A stretch of 64,000 bases of DNA from Chryseobacterium phocaeense (lineage in GTDB: Bacteria > Bacteroidota > Bacteroidia > Flavobacteriales > Weeksellaceae): assembly GCF_900169075.1 (NCBI RefSeq), contig NZ_LT827015.1, positions 992,001 through 1,056,000 on the forward strand, in the 5' to 3' direction. Within the stretch, counting starts at the first letter, position 1. Each line of letters begins with the position of its first letter. This document shows, piece after piece, positions 51,026 through 60,044 of this stretch. Under the pieces are notes generated by a model. That model made no database searches. It was not told where the DNA came from and saw only the letters and a program-made list of their open reading frames with translations. The translations under genes and the position numbers were made by a program.

Positions 51026-53581
51026 TTACATCGGACCTTGCTGGTCGTCTCCTGCAGCATTGGAGTTGATGTCTTTTTTCCTTTTAGGTTGCTCTATTTT
51101 TTCACCCTGCTTGAATCTGTAAGTCAGAGAAACAGAGAATTGTCTTGGCTGCCACTGCATATAAGAATCTCTTACGCTGTTTGCAGTATAGGTAGTGGAT
51201 CTCATCGCTCTGGTATTGAAAATATCCTGGATATTAAAGGCTAAAGTTCCGTCTCCTTTCCAGATGGTTTTAGAGGCACCGAAGTTGATGGCATACATGT
51301 CTTTTCTATCCTGGTAAGCCGTTTTCTGGCCTCCTCTGTAGAATCCCTGTATCTGGAAATTGAACGTTTTATCAACTTTGATTGTTGAAGTAAGTCTAGC
51401 TCTTGTTGAAAAGCCTTTACCGTTAAAATCAGCAACAGCCTGGATAGGATTTCCGTCTCTATCAAAGGTGTCGTACAAAGTGCTTCCTTTGGTATTGTAA
51501 CCAAAAAGGTCTACATTTCCTAAGAATTTCAGCCAGCTTGTTGCATCCCAATTGAAGTTTAAATCCAAACCGAAACGGTCATCCGTACCCAGGTTAATAG
51601 GTTTTGTATGGGATTCTATACGCTTAGGATCAATAATAGCTCCATTTTCATCTGTAGCCAAAATATTATACACTAACATTTTGGTATCATCAGTCTGATG
51701 TCTGTAATACAGCGTAGGGTTAATCGTGAATTTCTTTTTTGAAATGCTGTATCCGAATTCAAAAGAGTCTACATAGGATGGATTAAGATCAATGTTTCCG
51801 TCAAAAATATTTTGGTTATCGTTATAACTCGGGTTAGGAATCATAAAGAATGATCTTGGACGGTCTATTCTTCTTGTGTAGTTTAACAGCAACTGATTAT
51901 CCTTAGCGAATTCATAGCTTAAATAGACGCTTGGGAATAAGTTATTATAATTTTTAGTAGTTGCAGGTACATTTTTCTTGGGATCCAGGCTTAAATAATT
52001 AATGTCTACATTCGACAATTCATCCCTTACACCCACCTGGTAAGCCAATTTTCCGATTTTACTTTTGAATTGTAAATAAAAGGCATTGAAAGTCTCCTTA
52101 TAGGTTGCATCATAAGTGTATGGCTTAAGGAAATCTAATGGCTTTGAAGTAGTGCTCTCACGAACATCATTACTATAATCATTGGTATTGATATCAATTC
52201 TGTATCCTGCTTCTAATTTTGAAATCTCACCAATTGGTAATTCATAATCAGCCTTACCAATAATAGATCTGTTAATGGTATTTTGGTTAATGATATTTTT
52301 CAGATTATCAATGGTATCATCAATATTGGTATCGTTGTACGAGCGGCTTCTCTGTAAACTTAATGATAATGATAAATTCTGTCCCTTGTCATCAAATTTA
52401 TGATCTAATCCAAAATCACCCTGAAAGGCCAGGTTATTGTTGGTCCCGAAAGTACTTCTGTTGGAGGTATAAAAAGGATTATTAAGAGGAGTGTATCGAT
52501 AATCAATATTCCCAAAACTTTCATTGTCAAAAGTTCTCACAGTTCCGGATGCGTTTACCGATGTTTTTTCAGAAATGTCATAAACGATACCTGCAGAAGC
52601 GTTATAGTTGTTATTTTTACTTTTAGTTTCAGAGTCGGTATTTCTTTGTACCAAATCATCATCTAATACAGCATTGTTAAAATCATCATTATTTCTGTTG
52701 GTGTTTTTAGATTCCCTGTAACCGCCTCCGCCATTCAGAAACCAGGTGAAGTTCCCTTTTCTCCAGTTAAGGTTCGCATTCAGGTTGGTTTGAGGAAGAT
52801 ATCCTAAAGTTCCGATAACACTACCGTTGAAACCTGTTTTCTTACTTTTCTTTAAAATAATATTGAGAATACCTGCTGTACCGCTTGCTTCAAATTTAGA
52901 AGAAGGATTCGTAATCACTTCAATTCTTTCAATCTGGTCTGCCGGGATACTCTGAAGAGCATTGGCACCATCATCTATTCCAAGAAGGGCAGAGGGTTTT
53001 CCGTTAATCAGGAATCTTACATTCGAACTTCCCCTCATAGAAACTGTCCCGTCGGTATCAACAGAAACAGATGGAACGTTGGACAGAACATCCTGAAGGT
53101 TTCCCCCTTTGCTCACAATATCCTGTGAAGGATCATAGGTCCTCTTGTCAAGCTCCACTTTATAAGGTTTTGTCGCAGCAGCAGTAATTACGACACCCTG
53201 GATTTCCTGTGTTTTTTCACCTACCGTACTGGTGGCTTCAGGCTCTATAGAAAGGGCTCCGATATTTCCGGCACCTGCAATGCTTTTGTTTACGGTGCTT
53301 TTCTTGTAGTCGATGGCCTCTACTGTGATATCGTAATTTCCAGGTGCAAGTTCCAGTTTGTACTGTCCCTTTTCGTCGGTTAGTACAGCATCACTTAATG
53401 CTTTGTTCGCTTTATTGCTGAACGTAACAGATGCGTAGGGAACCGACTGGTTGTTTTTGTTGACAATCATTCCCGTAATCCCGGCTTTTTCCTGTGCGAA
53501 AGCCATAGCCGCAGCAGAAAGTACAAAAGTAAGCGCCAGCGTTTTTTTGGTGAAAATGTTGACAATTTCCGTCTGATTCAT
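51026..53581 (-). CDS. TonB-dependent outer membrane receptor with CarboxypepD_reg-like N-domain
   Basis: The 851-residue outer-membrane protein has a signal peptide (ending near 'AAMAFAQE', about 30), a carboxypeptidase-regulatory-like beta-sandwich ('ITGMIVNKNNQSVPYASVTF', about 35-115), a plug ('GNLQDVLSNVPSVSVDTDGT', 'IERIEVITNPSSKFEASGTA') and a large barrel of the OMP_b-brl_3 type. The C-terminus carries an unusual charged tail ('KRKKDINSNAAGDDQQGPM') beyond the last barrel strand. No SusD partner is adjacent, so it is a siderophore, peptide or cobalamin-type receptor and not a glycan one; ligand unknown. Confidence 0.9.
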   Translation of the reverse strand: MNQTEIVNIFTKKTLALTFVLSAAAMAFAQEKAGITGMIVNKNNQSVPYASVTFSNKANKALSDAVLTDEKGQYKLELAPGNYDITVEAIDYKKSTVNKSIAGAGNIGALSIEPEATSTVGEKTQEIQGVVITAAATKPYKVELDKRTYDPSQDIVSKGGNLQDVLSNVPSVSVDTDGTVSMRGSSNVRFLINGKPSALLGIDDGANALQSIPADQIERIEVITNPSSKFEASGTAGILNIILKKSKKTGFNGSVIGTLGYLPQTNLNANLNWRKGNFTWFLNGGGGYRESKNTNRNNDDFNNAVLDDDLVQRNTDSETKSKNNNYNASAGIVYDISEKTSVNASGTVRTFDNESFGNIDYRYTPLNNPFYTSNRSTFGTNNNLAFQGDFGLDHKFDDKGQNLSLSLSLQRSRSYNDTNIDDTIDNLKNIINQNTINRSIIGKADYELPIGEISKLEAGYRIDINTNDYSNDVRESTTSKPLDFLKPYTYDATYKETFNAFYLQFKSKIGKLAYQVGVRDELSNVDINYLSLDPKKNVPATTKNYNNLFPSVYLSYEFAKDNQLLLNYTRRIDRPRSFFMIPNPSYNDNQNIFDGNIDLNPSYVDSFEFGYSISKKKFTINPTLYYRHQTDDTKMLVYNILATDENGAIIDPKRIESHTKPINLGTDDRFGLDLNFNWDATSWLKFLGNVDLFGYNTKGSTLYDTFDRDGNPIQAVADFNGKGFSTRARLTSTIKVDKTFNFQIQGFYRGGQKTAYQDRKDMYAINFGASKTIWKGDGTLAFNIQDIFNTRAMRSTTYTANSVRDSYMQWQPRQFSVSLTYRFKQGEKIEQPKRKKDINSNAAGDDQQGPM

Positions 53582-53751
53582 AAGGTAGTTTTTGTGTAAA
53601 ATCGTAAAATTATAAGTCCTAATATTGTGAAATTATTAATTGGGTTAATTTTCAAAATGTTAAGATTTACGTATTGTTTATAGATGTATATGTCGTATGT
53701 GAGTGTTAAAAGTTAATTATTGTATTGTTAAAGTAACGTTAAATTTATTTT

Positions 53752-54777
53752 CTATTTAATATTTTTAGAATTCAGCCAGTCCTGGTATGCTTTGGCATTA
53801 ATGGCATGCTGCTCAGCGCTGTCTGTAAACTTATGAAAGCCAAATCTTGCAGGATCAGCACACATAAATATATAATTATTGTTTTCCGGATTCAAAACGG
53901 CATCTACAGAATTCTTATCTACAACACATATAGGTCCCGGAGGAATTCCTGCATTAGCATAAGTATTGTACGGTGATGGTGTAGACAGGTGCTTATATAA
54001 AACCCTTTTAATAGGTTCTTTGAAATTCGTCTGCTTATTGATTGCGTAAATTACAGTAGGATCAGACTGCAGCTTCATCCCCTTTCTGTATCGGTTTAGA
54101 TATAAACCTGCAATTGTTTTCATTTCATCTTTTTTACCACCGGATTCCTTATAAACAATAGAGGCCAGTGAATAGATCTGGTCCCTGCTCAGGCCGGACT
54201 GCTGTTCCTGATTCTTTCTGTCGCTGGTCCAGAATTCATTGTACTGATCATCAAATTTTTTAAAGAATTCTCTTGGACTTACGGTCCAGAAGAAATTATA
54301 GGTGTCAATAAAAAAATATTTCTTCAGGTCTTCCGCATTTTTATAGCCCTTTTCTACGGCAACCTGGTTCAGGTCATTTACAAATTGCAGAGAATCCAGT
54401 TCGGTCTTTTTGGTTACCTTACCGATCATCTGGTACATATCCCCGAAATCCCCGATTCTGAAACTGTTTTCAGACTGGTTTCCTGCTTTGATCATATTGA
54501 CGAGATTCGTATTTCCGGCTCCGGACTGAAAATGATATCTTCCGGGTTTGAAATACTTGTCCAGGTCTTTATCCCTGGCTACTGCTTCAAAAGCTTCCTT
54601 ATCTTTTACATACGGACCTACAGAATCAAGGATCTGCCTGAAATCTGCTTTATGCGGAATCAGCACGTAGCCGTCTTTTTCCACGTTGTTGCCGTAATAT
54701 TTATTATAAAATCTCAAACCAAAAAATCCTGCCGCTCCAAAAACAAGAAGAGCGATAATGAGAACAGTTTTTTTCAT
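53752..54777 (-). CDS. mltG: Endolytic murein transglycosylase
   Basis: The 341-residue YceG/MltG protein has one N-terminal membrane helix (about 3-22) and then the periplasmic catalytic domain. The catalytic glutamate is E211 in 'ASIVYKESGGKKDEM', followed by 'IAGLYLNRYRKGMKLQSDPT' and 'TPSPYNTYANAGIPPGPIC', all family hallmarks. It cuts nascent glycan strands and so ends peptidoglycan polymerisation. It lies 30 bp after dapF, also a cell-wall gene, and is probably co-transcribed with it. Confidence 0.96.
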   Translation of the reverse strand: MKKTVLIIALLVFGAAGFFGLRFYNKYYGNNVEKDGYVLIPHKADFRQILDSVGPYVKDKEAFEAVARDKDLDKYFKPGRYHFQSGAGNTNLVNMIKAGNQSENSFRIGDFGDMYQMIGKVTKKTELDSLQFVNDLNQVAVEKGYKNAEDLKKYFFIDTYNFFWTVSPREFFKKFDDQYNEFWTSDRKNQEQQSGLSRDQIYSLASIVYKESGGKKDEMKTIAGLYLNRYRKGMKLQSDPTVIYAINKQTNFKEPIKRVLYKHLSTPSPYNTYANAGIPPGPICVVDKNSVDAVLNPENNNYIFMCADPARFGFHKFTDSAEQHAINAKAYQDWLNSKNIK

Positions 54778-54807
54778 TATTACAAAAGTTGATTAAAAGT
54801 TTTGTTT

Positions 54808-55575
54808 TTAAATAAGATCTGTTTTACCTCTAAAAACCTGCTTTGCGGGACCTTCCAGCCAAATATTCTGGAAAGAATTTCCGTTTTTCTCAGCATACAC
54901 TTTAAGATTTCCTCCTAAAGTTTTAACTTTTACAGAGATTAGATTGTGTTTTTGCAGAAAAGTTAAAGCAGAAGCGGTAACTCCTGTCCCACAGCTGAAA
55001 GTTTCATCCTCAACGCCTCGTTCATAGGTTCTTACGAAAATCTCATCATCAGTAATTTTTTCAACAAAATTCACATTGATGCCTTTTTCTTTATAATTCT
55101 CCGAATTTCTGATGCCATGGCCTTCCGCAAAAACATTATAATTCACCAAATCTTCTACATATTTTACGTAATGAGGAGATCCGGTATTCATAACGGTATC
55201 TTCACCATCAGCTGAAACGGTGTCTACATCAATCATTTTTAATTTAATAATGCCGTTATGGATCTCAGCTTCATGCTCTCCGTCTATGGCAATGAATCTA
55301 CATTTGTCCTCAAAAATGTCAAGAAAGAAAGCAAAAGCTACCAGGCATCTTCCGCCGTTTCCACACATGGTGCTTTCGCCGCCATCGGAATTATAATAGA
55401 CCATTTTGAAATCGTAGTTTTCATCATTTTCAAGAAGAATAAGTCCGTCTGCACCAATTCCGAAACGTCTGTCACATAATTTCTCTATAAGATCCTTTTC
55501 TTTGGGAAACTGCAGGTCACGGTTATCTATCATGACAAAATCATTTCCGGTACCCTGATATTTATAAAATTCCAT
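54808..55575 (-). CDS. dapF: Diaminopimelate epimerase
   Basis: The 255-residue enzyme converts LL- to meso-diaminopimelate for lysine and peptidoglycan. The two catalytic cysteines are C71 ('STMCGNGGRCLV') and C195 ('FSCGTGVTAS'), and the N-terminal 'YQGTGNDFVMIDNRD' is typical. It is upstream of mltG in one unit. A TAATTTTG box lies 23 bp before the ATG. Confidence 0.97.
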   Translation of the reverse strand: MEFYKYQGTGNDFVMIDNRDLQFPKEKDLIEKLCDRRFGIGADGLILLENDENYDFKMVYYNSDGGESTMCGNGGRCLVAFAFFLDIFEDKCRFIAIDGEHEAEIHNGIIKLKMIDVDTVSADGEDTVMNTGSPHYVKYVEDLVNYNVFAEGHGIRNSENYKEKGINVNFVEKITDDEIFVRTYERGVEDETFSCGTGVTASALTFLQKHNLISVKVKTLGGNLKVYAEKNGNSFQNIWLEGPAKQVFRGKTDLI

Positions 55576-55598
55576 ATTTTTAGTCTAAAATTAACGAG

Positions 55599-55606
55599 CA
55601 AAATTA
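55599..55606 (-). promoter_or_regulatory. dapF -7 box (TAATTTTG)
   Basis: The plus strand reads CAAAATTA, 23 bp upstream of the dapF ATG and just after the terminator of the preceding gene. Confidence 0.6.
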
Positions 55607-55611
55607 ATGTA

Positions 55612-55649
55612 TTTAAAATGAAAAACGAACAGTGTTAACTGTCCGTTTT
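55612..55649 (-). terminator. Terminator of the SGFR-repeat lipoprotein gene
   Basis: A 12-bp stem (aaaacgaacagt / actgtccgtttt, one G-U pair on the minus strand) with loop gtta is followed by a T-rich run on the minus strand. Confidence 0.8.
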
Positions 55650-55665
55650 CTTATTTATAATCGTT

Positions 55666-56355
55666 TTATCTAAATCCGCCTCCGCTGGACTGCTGTCTTG
55701 TAGTACCGCTGTTCTGCTGAGTGTTATTCTGCGAGCCTGAACCTCTGAAACCGCTGTTGGAAGATGATTCCGTAGGCCTGGTCATATTTTGGTTCTGGTT
55801 GCTCTGCTGAGAGTTTCTGAACCCACTGTTGTTCTGATTGGTTTGAGGTCTCTGAGTATTCGAATTAGTGTTTTGTCCTCTGAAGCCGCTGTTGTTTTGG
55901 TTGCTTTGCGGCCTTTGGCTGTTAGTGGAACTGTTGCTGTTCGAACTTCTGAATCCGCTGTTGTTGCTGTTGGTTCTGTTGCTGTTGCTGAAACCTCCGT
56001 TATTGCTATTGGTTCTGCCTCCGTTGTTGTTGCCGGTATTTCGGAATCCGTTAGATCTTGAAGAGGTTACAGTGGTTTTTCTTTCCACATAAACTTTTCT
56101 TCGGTCGTTTCCATTATTATAATAGTAATAAGGAACACCGTTATCATAGTAATAATTTACGTCGTTTCTATAATAGTAGCCGTCATTTCCATAATAACCG
56201 CCGTTTCCGTAATATCCTGAAGGAGCATAATAATATCCATTATTATAATAAGGATCTCCATATCCATTACTGGAGTATCCGTCTGAATATGCTAAACATG
56301 AGGTTAAAGTGCTAATAGCTACAATACTGAATGCTATTTTAAATAAATTTTTCAT
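55666..56355 (-). CDS. Low-complexity lipoprotein: Tyr/Gly-rich half plus Asn/Ser/Gln-rich SGFR repeats
   Basis: The 229-residue lipoprotein has lipobox 'LTSC' (Cys about 20). Residues about 22-85 are Tyr, Gly and Asn rich ('GYYGNGGYYGND'-like). Residues about 98-229 are Asn/Ser/Gln/Arg rich and hold about seven degenerate N-S-G-F-R repeats, ending in GGGFR. No domain is recognised. Such sequences are natively disordered and could be sticky or form phase-separated or adhesive layers on the outer membrane; that is inference. Its ATG overlaps the pnuC stop codon (ATGA), so translation is coupled to a vitamin transporter, an odd pairing. Confidence 0.8.
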   Translation of the reverse strand: MKNLFKIAFSIVAISTLTSCLAYSDGYSSNGYGDPYYNNGYYYAPSGYYGNGGYYGNDGYYYRNDVNYYYDNGVPYYYYNNGNDRRKVYVERKTTVTSSRSNGFRNTGNNNGGRTNSNNGGFSNSNRTNSNNSGFRSSNSNSSTNSQRPQSNQNNSGFRGQNTNSNTQRPQTNQNNSGFRNSQQSNQNQNMTRPTESSSNSGFRGSGSQNNTQQNSGTTRQQSSGGGFR

Positions 56356-57029
56356 GACTTTATTGTACTTTTTTCTTTTAAACTATTTTTCCAGTTAAGG
56401 TATCCTAAGATAGCCATTATAGTAAATACCAAATATTGAACCGAAGTGATGCCGAGCTCCTTAAAAATCATCATAGGGATACAAATAAGATCACCTACAA
56501 TCCAGAAAATCCAGTTCTCAATGCGCTGTCTGGCCATAAACCACATGCCCACCAAAAATATGGAGGTTGTTAACACATCCAGCCAGTTGGCCCAATCCAG
56601 ATGATATAATCCGAGGTTGGTTCCTTTCATGGAGAATTGATTGTCAATATAAGGTTTGTAATAGTAGATAAGGGTAACCAGTGCAAGGCTTAACACAAAA
56701 AGAAGAGCTGCGAACCATCTTTCCTTTCTGGTAGCCCAGGTAACATCCACATGAATATGGTCTTCAGAATTCTTTGACCATAAAACCCAGCCGTATATGC
56801 TCATCGCAGTATAATATACATTGATCATACAGTCTCCCAGCAGCCCGAAATTAAAAAGAATATACACATAAATCAACGTCGATATAATGCCGGTAGGGTA
56901 TACCCAGATATTTTTTTTAATTGAAAAATACACGCTTAAAATTCCGAAAAATGTTCCTGAGGCTTCCAGCAGTATTTGTCCGATACTGTAGTTTTCATAA
57001 GGTTTTACAAAGAGATCATATAAATTCAT
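56352..57029 (-). CDS. pnuC: Nicotinamide riboside transporter PnuC
   Basis: The 225-residue membrane protein has about seven spans. 'ASGTFFGILSVYFSIKKN', 'WVYPTGIISTLIYVYILF' and 'WIVGDLICIPMMIFKELGIT' are typical of PnuC facilitators, which take up nicotinamide riboside for NAD salvage. The start is taken as the ATG at 57029 ('MNLYDLFVKPYENY'); the frame opens six codons earlier only with TTG. A TATTTTTG box ends 5 bp before this ATG. The stop codon overlaps the next gene. Confidence 0.93.
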   Translation of the reverse strand: MNLYDLFVKPYENYSIGQILLEASGTFFGILSVYFSIKKNIWVYPTGIISTLIYVYILFNFGLLGDCMINVYYTAMSIYGWVLWSKNSEDHIHVDVTWATRKERWFAALLFVLSLALVTLIYYYKPYIDNQFSMKGTNLGLYHLDWANWLDVLTTSIFLVGMWFMARQRIENWIFWIVGDLICIPMMIFKELGITSVQYLVFTIMAILGYLNWKNSLKEKSTIKS

Positions 57030-57034
57030 GCGAT

Positions 57035-57042
57035 CAAAAATA
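57035..57042 (-). promoter_or_regulatory. -7 box TATTTTTG 5 bp before the pnuC ATG
   Basis: The plus strand reads CAAAAATA. With the ATG at 57029 this predicts a leaderless pnuC mRNA. Confidence 0.55.
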
Positions 57043-57195
57043 CGCAAAAAATCAGACTTTTAGAAATAATTTAAATAATGTGGATGTCAGTTTTTTAAGT
57101 CCTTTTATGTAAAATAAATCAGTAAATTTTATCAATAAACGTTAAGGTTTCTAAAATTTTTATATTTTCGTAAATCTTTAATTAAATAAAAAAAC

Positions 57196-58713
57196 ATGTC
57201 TAAAATTTGGGTTAAGAAACCAATGAGCGCTTATGAAGCTGATATCAAAAAGAGTGAGCTGAAACGCGTTCTGGGAAAATGGAGCCTTACTGCTATCGGA
57301 ATCGGAGCCATTATCGGAGGAGGAATCTTTGTACTTACGGGAACAGGTGCTTATTATAATGCAGGGCCTGCACTGGCACTATCATTTGTAATTGCAGGAA
57401 TTGCCTGTGTATTTGCAGCACTTTGCTATGCAGAATTCGCTTCTATTCTTCCGGTGGAAGGGTCAGCGTATGCTTATGCGTACGGAACAGTAGGTGAAAT
57501 TTTTGCATGGATCATTGGTTGGGGCCTTATACTGGAATACGCTATGGGATCTATGACCGTTGCCGTATCCTGGTCGGGGTATTTTGCAAAACTCCTCAAA
57601 ATGTTTCATGTGCACCTTCCGGATTATCTTACCACAGACCCACAAACCTATATTGCTGCAGGAAATTCAGGTTTCTCAATGAACCTTCCTGCATTTCTGA
57701 TTGTTTTATTTGTGATATCCATTTTGGTAAGAGGTACAAAAGGAGCAGCCAAAGCCAATAACTTCATTGTAATACTGAAAGTTTCCGCTATTATCTTCGT
57801 GATCATTGCAGGAGCATTTTTTATCAACCCTGAAAACTGGACACCCTTCATTCCTGAACCTACAACCATCACGGAAAACGGAGTGTCACACTCTGCTTAC
57901 GGATTAGCGGGAGTAGTGGCCGGAGCATCAGCTATTTTCTTTGCTTATGTGGGCTTCGATGCCGTTTCCACACAGGCCGGAGAAGCTATTAACCCTAAAA
58001 AAGATGTACCTTTTGCCATCATCGCTTCGTTGATCATCTGTACACTTTTATATATCCTTGTATCTTTGGTATTAACCGGAATGATGCATTATACAGACTT
58101 TAACCCGCTTGGAAAATATCCTGATGCCATTAAAGCTCCTGTAGCATATGCTTTTGACATAGCAGGACAGGCCTGGGCTGGCTATATTATTACGGTAGCC
58201 GCTACTGTTGGTCTTATCTCCGTATTAATGGTAATGATTATGGGACAGTCAAGAATTTTCCTTGGAATGTCTAAAGACGGACTGATTCCGGCTACTTTCT
58301 CAAAAGTAAACCCTAAAACCGGAGTTCCTACCAAAAACCTTCTTATCTTAGGTGTCGTGATTGCGGTTGTTGCTTCATTGACTCCAATTAATGACCTGGC
58401 ACACATGACCAGTTTTGGAACTTTGTTTGCGTTCACGATGGTTTGTGTAGCCGTTTGGGTATTGAGAGTAAAAGAACCGAACCTTCAGCGAAACTTTAAA
58501 GTACCTGCACTTCCTGTAATCGCCTGCCTGGGGATTGCAATTAATGTGTATCTGATTTTCAACCTGAGCAAAGAAGCACAGATGTATTCCTTCGGATGGC
58601 TGATCATAGGATTCATTGTATATTTCCTCTATAGCAAAAAGCATTCAAAACTTCAGAACGGAGAATTGGGTGAAACTTTTAAAGCTGAACAGGAGCCTTT
58701 AGAAAAACCTTAA
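57196..58713 (+). CDS. APC-superfamily amino acid permease (CAT-like)
   Basis: The 505-residue transporter has 12-14 predicted spans. The first helix reads 'LTAIGIGAIIGGGIFVLTGT', the APC substrate/ion-binding hallmark, and 'AYAYAYGTVGEIFAWIIGW' and 'FFAYVGFDAVSTQAGEAINP' identify the cationic amino acid transporter (CAT) branch. It would import amino acids across the inner membrane; the exact specificity is open. It is monocistronic, with a strong terminator downstream. Confidence 0.93.
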   Translation: MSKIWVKKPMSAYEADIKKSELKRVLGKWSLTAIGIGAIIGGGIFVLTGTGAYYNAGPALALSFVIAGIACVFAALCYAEFASILPVEGSAYAYAYGTVGEIFAWIIGWGLILEYAMGSMTVAVSWSGYFAKLLKMFHVHLPDYLTTDPQTYIAAGNSGFSMNLPAFLIVLFVISILVRGTKGAAKANNFIVILKVSAIIFVIIAGAFFINPENWTPFIPEPTTITENGVSHSAYGLAGVVAGASAIFFAYVGFDAVSTQAGEAINPKKDVPFAIIASLIICTLLYILVSLVLTGMMHYTDFNPLGKYPDAIKAPVAYAFDIAGQAWAGYIITVAATVGLISVLMVMIMGQSRIFLGMSKDGLIPATFSKVNPKTGVPTKNLLILGVVIAVVASLTPINDLAHMTSFGTLFAFTMVCVAVWVLRVKEPNLQRNFKVPALPVIACLGIAINVYLIFNLSKEAQMYSFGWLIIGFIVYFLYSKKHSKLQNGELGETFKAEQEPLEKP

Positions 58714-58727
58714 CTACATATAACACC

Positions 58728-58760
58728 AATCCGCAGACATACTGCGGATTTTTTATTTTA
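58728..58760 (+). terminator. Terminator of the permease gene
   Basis: A 9-bp stem (aatccgcag / ctgcggatt) with loop acata is followed by a T-rich run. It ends only a few bases before the next ATG. Confidence 0.9.
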
Positions 58761-58765
58761 TTATT

Positions 58766-59779
58766 ATGAAAAAAACATTTTCCATTTTATTTTTCTGCCT
58801 GGGAGCACTGGTATTTTCCCAGAAGGTTGAGAGCTTAACCGCTATCTTGAATGATAAAGTAAGTATCAGAGCTATTGAAATAGATGATAATAAAGTATGG
58901 TACAGCGGGACCGGCTCAAAATTCGGATATGTGGATCTTAAAGACCACAAAAACCAAAAACAGATCATATTATCGGATAAAAACCTTGAATTCCGGACCC
59001 TAGGGCAGAATAAGACTTCTTTTTATGCTATCAACGTTCAAAGTCCTGCTTATTTTTATAAGATTGATAAAAAAGACCTGAAAGCGGAAGTAGTGTACAC
59101 GGATTCGGTAAAAACAGCATTTTATGATGCATTGCATTTTGTGGATGATCAGTTGGCTTATACTTTCAGTGATGCAGATCAGGATAATGTCCTGAAACTG
59201 GCTGTATACCGGAAAGGAAAATGGAGCAGGTTCAAAAGCAATATAATGCTGAACAGTGGCGAAGCCGCATTTGCCGCCAGCAATACGAATATAGCATCAT
59301 CTAAATATTTCCTGTGGATTGCTACAGGTGGAAAAGCATCCAGGATTCTGAGAATGAATTTAAAGAGTGAAGATGTTGAAGTTTTTGATACGCCTTTCGT
59401 TCAGGGGGAGCCTTCGCAGGGAATGTATTCTATAGATTTTGACACTGAGAAATTCGGGATTGCTGTAGGCGGAGATTATACCAAACAGACTGCCAATGTA
59501 AATAATATTGCCACCACCCGCGATGGGGGAAAAACATGGCAGATCCAGGCTTCCGGTAAGAATGCTGGATATACCACCTGTGTAAAGATTAAGCCGGGCT
59601 CCAAAGGAAGAGAAATTATTGCGGTAGGGGATCAGCATATCAGCTATTCTTCCGATTATGGAAAAAACTGGAAGAAGATTTCTGATGAAAAAGGATTTTT
59701 CGTCTGTGATTGGATAAATGATAACACGGTTGTTCTTGCAGGAAACTCTAAAATATCCGTGATGAAATTAAGGCTTTAA
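58766..59779 (+). CDS. Secreted BNR/YCF48-like beta-propeller protein
   Basis: The 337-residue protein has a signal peptide (ending near 'LVFSQK', about 18) and a repeated beta-strand pattern that contains two Asp-box motifs, 'TRDGGKTW' (about 252) and 'SSDYGKNW' (about 295), the mark of BNR/sialidase-like or YCF48 photosystem-assembly-like propellers. In Bacteroidota such genes are often labelled oxidoreductase without evidence. The role is unknown, but it is probably periplasmic. It follows the permease terminator by a few bases and ends in its own terminator. Confidence 0.8.
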   Translation: MKKTFSILFFCLGALVFSQKVESLTAILNDKVSIRAIEIDDNKVWYSGTGSKFGYVDLKDHKNQKQIILSDKNLEFRTLGQNKTSFYAINVQSPAYFYKIDKKDLKAEVVYTDSVKTAFYDALHFVDDQLAYTFSDADQDNVLKLAVYRKGKWSRFKSNIMLNSGEAAFAASNTNIASSKYFLWIATGGKASRILRMNLKSEDVEVFDTPFVQGEPSQGMYSIDFDTEKFGIAVGGDYTKQTANVNNIATTRDGGKTWQIQASGKNAGYTTCVKIKPGSKGREIIAVGDQHISYSSDYGKNWKKISDEKGFFVCDWINDNTVVLAGNSKISVMKLRL

Positions 59780-59801
59780 CCAGAAGAAGCTGCACATATT
59801 T

Positions 59802-59839
59802 TGTCCCGAATTTATTTATTGAATTTTGGGACATTTTTT
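59802..59839 (+). terminator. Terminator after the BNR-like gene
   Basis: A tgtccc / gggaca stem with further pairing inside the AT-rich loop is followed by six T. Confidence 0.8.
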
Positions 59840-59978
59840 ATTCAGATACCTAATCAGAATTTTAAATCTGACGAATAGAATTTATCATTATCCGGGAATT
59901 TCCTCTAATAATCGTATTTAGACTCATTATAAAATAGAGCCTAATATAATTCATGGTTTAAAATTCATTACTAATGGT

Positions 59979-59986
59979 TAATTTTG
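59979..59986 (+). promoter_or_regulatory. hemN -7 box TAATTTTG
   Basis: An exact TAnnTTTG match. It lies 4 bp before an in-frame ATG (59991) and 58 bp before the ATG chosen for hemN (60045). Confidence 0.6.
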
Positions 59987-60044
59987 CAGAATGAAACTGA
60001 TGCAAAGTCAGATGTCATCATTCAATAATACATTAAATTTTCAG

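Noticed and set aside
57030..57047. TTG start six codons upstream of the pnuC ATG
   Set aside because: It overlaps the TATTTTTG promoter box, and the ATG at 57029 gives the usual PnuC N-terminus.
59991..60044. Longer hemN start at 59991
   Set aside because: It adds 18 residues that look unlike HemN proteins; the family's usual beginning is at 60045. It is kept in mind because a -7 box lies 4 bp before 59991.
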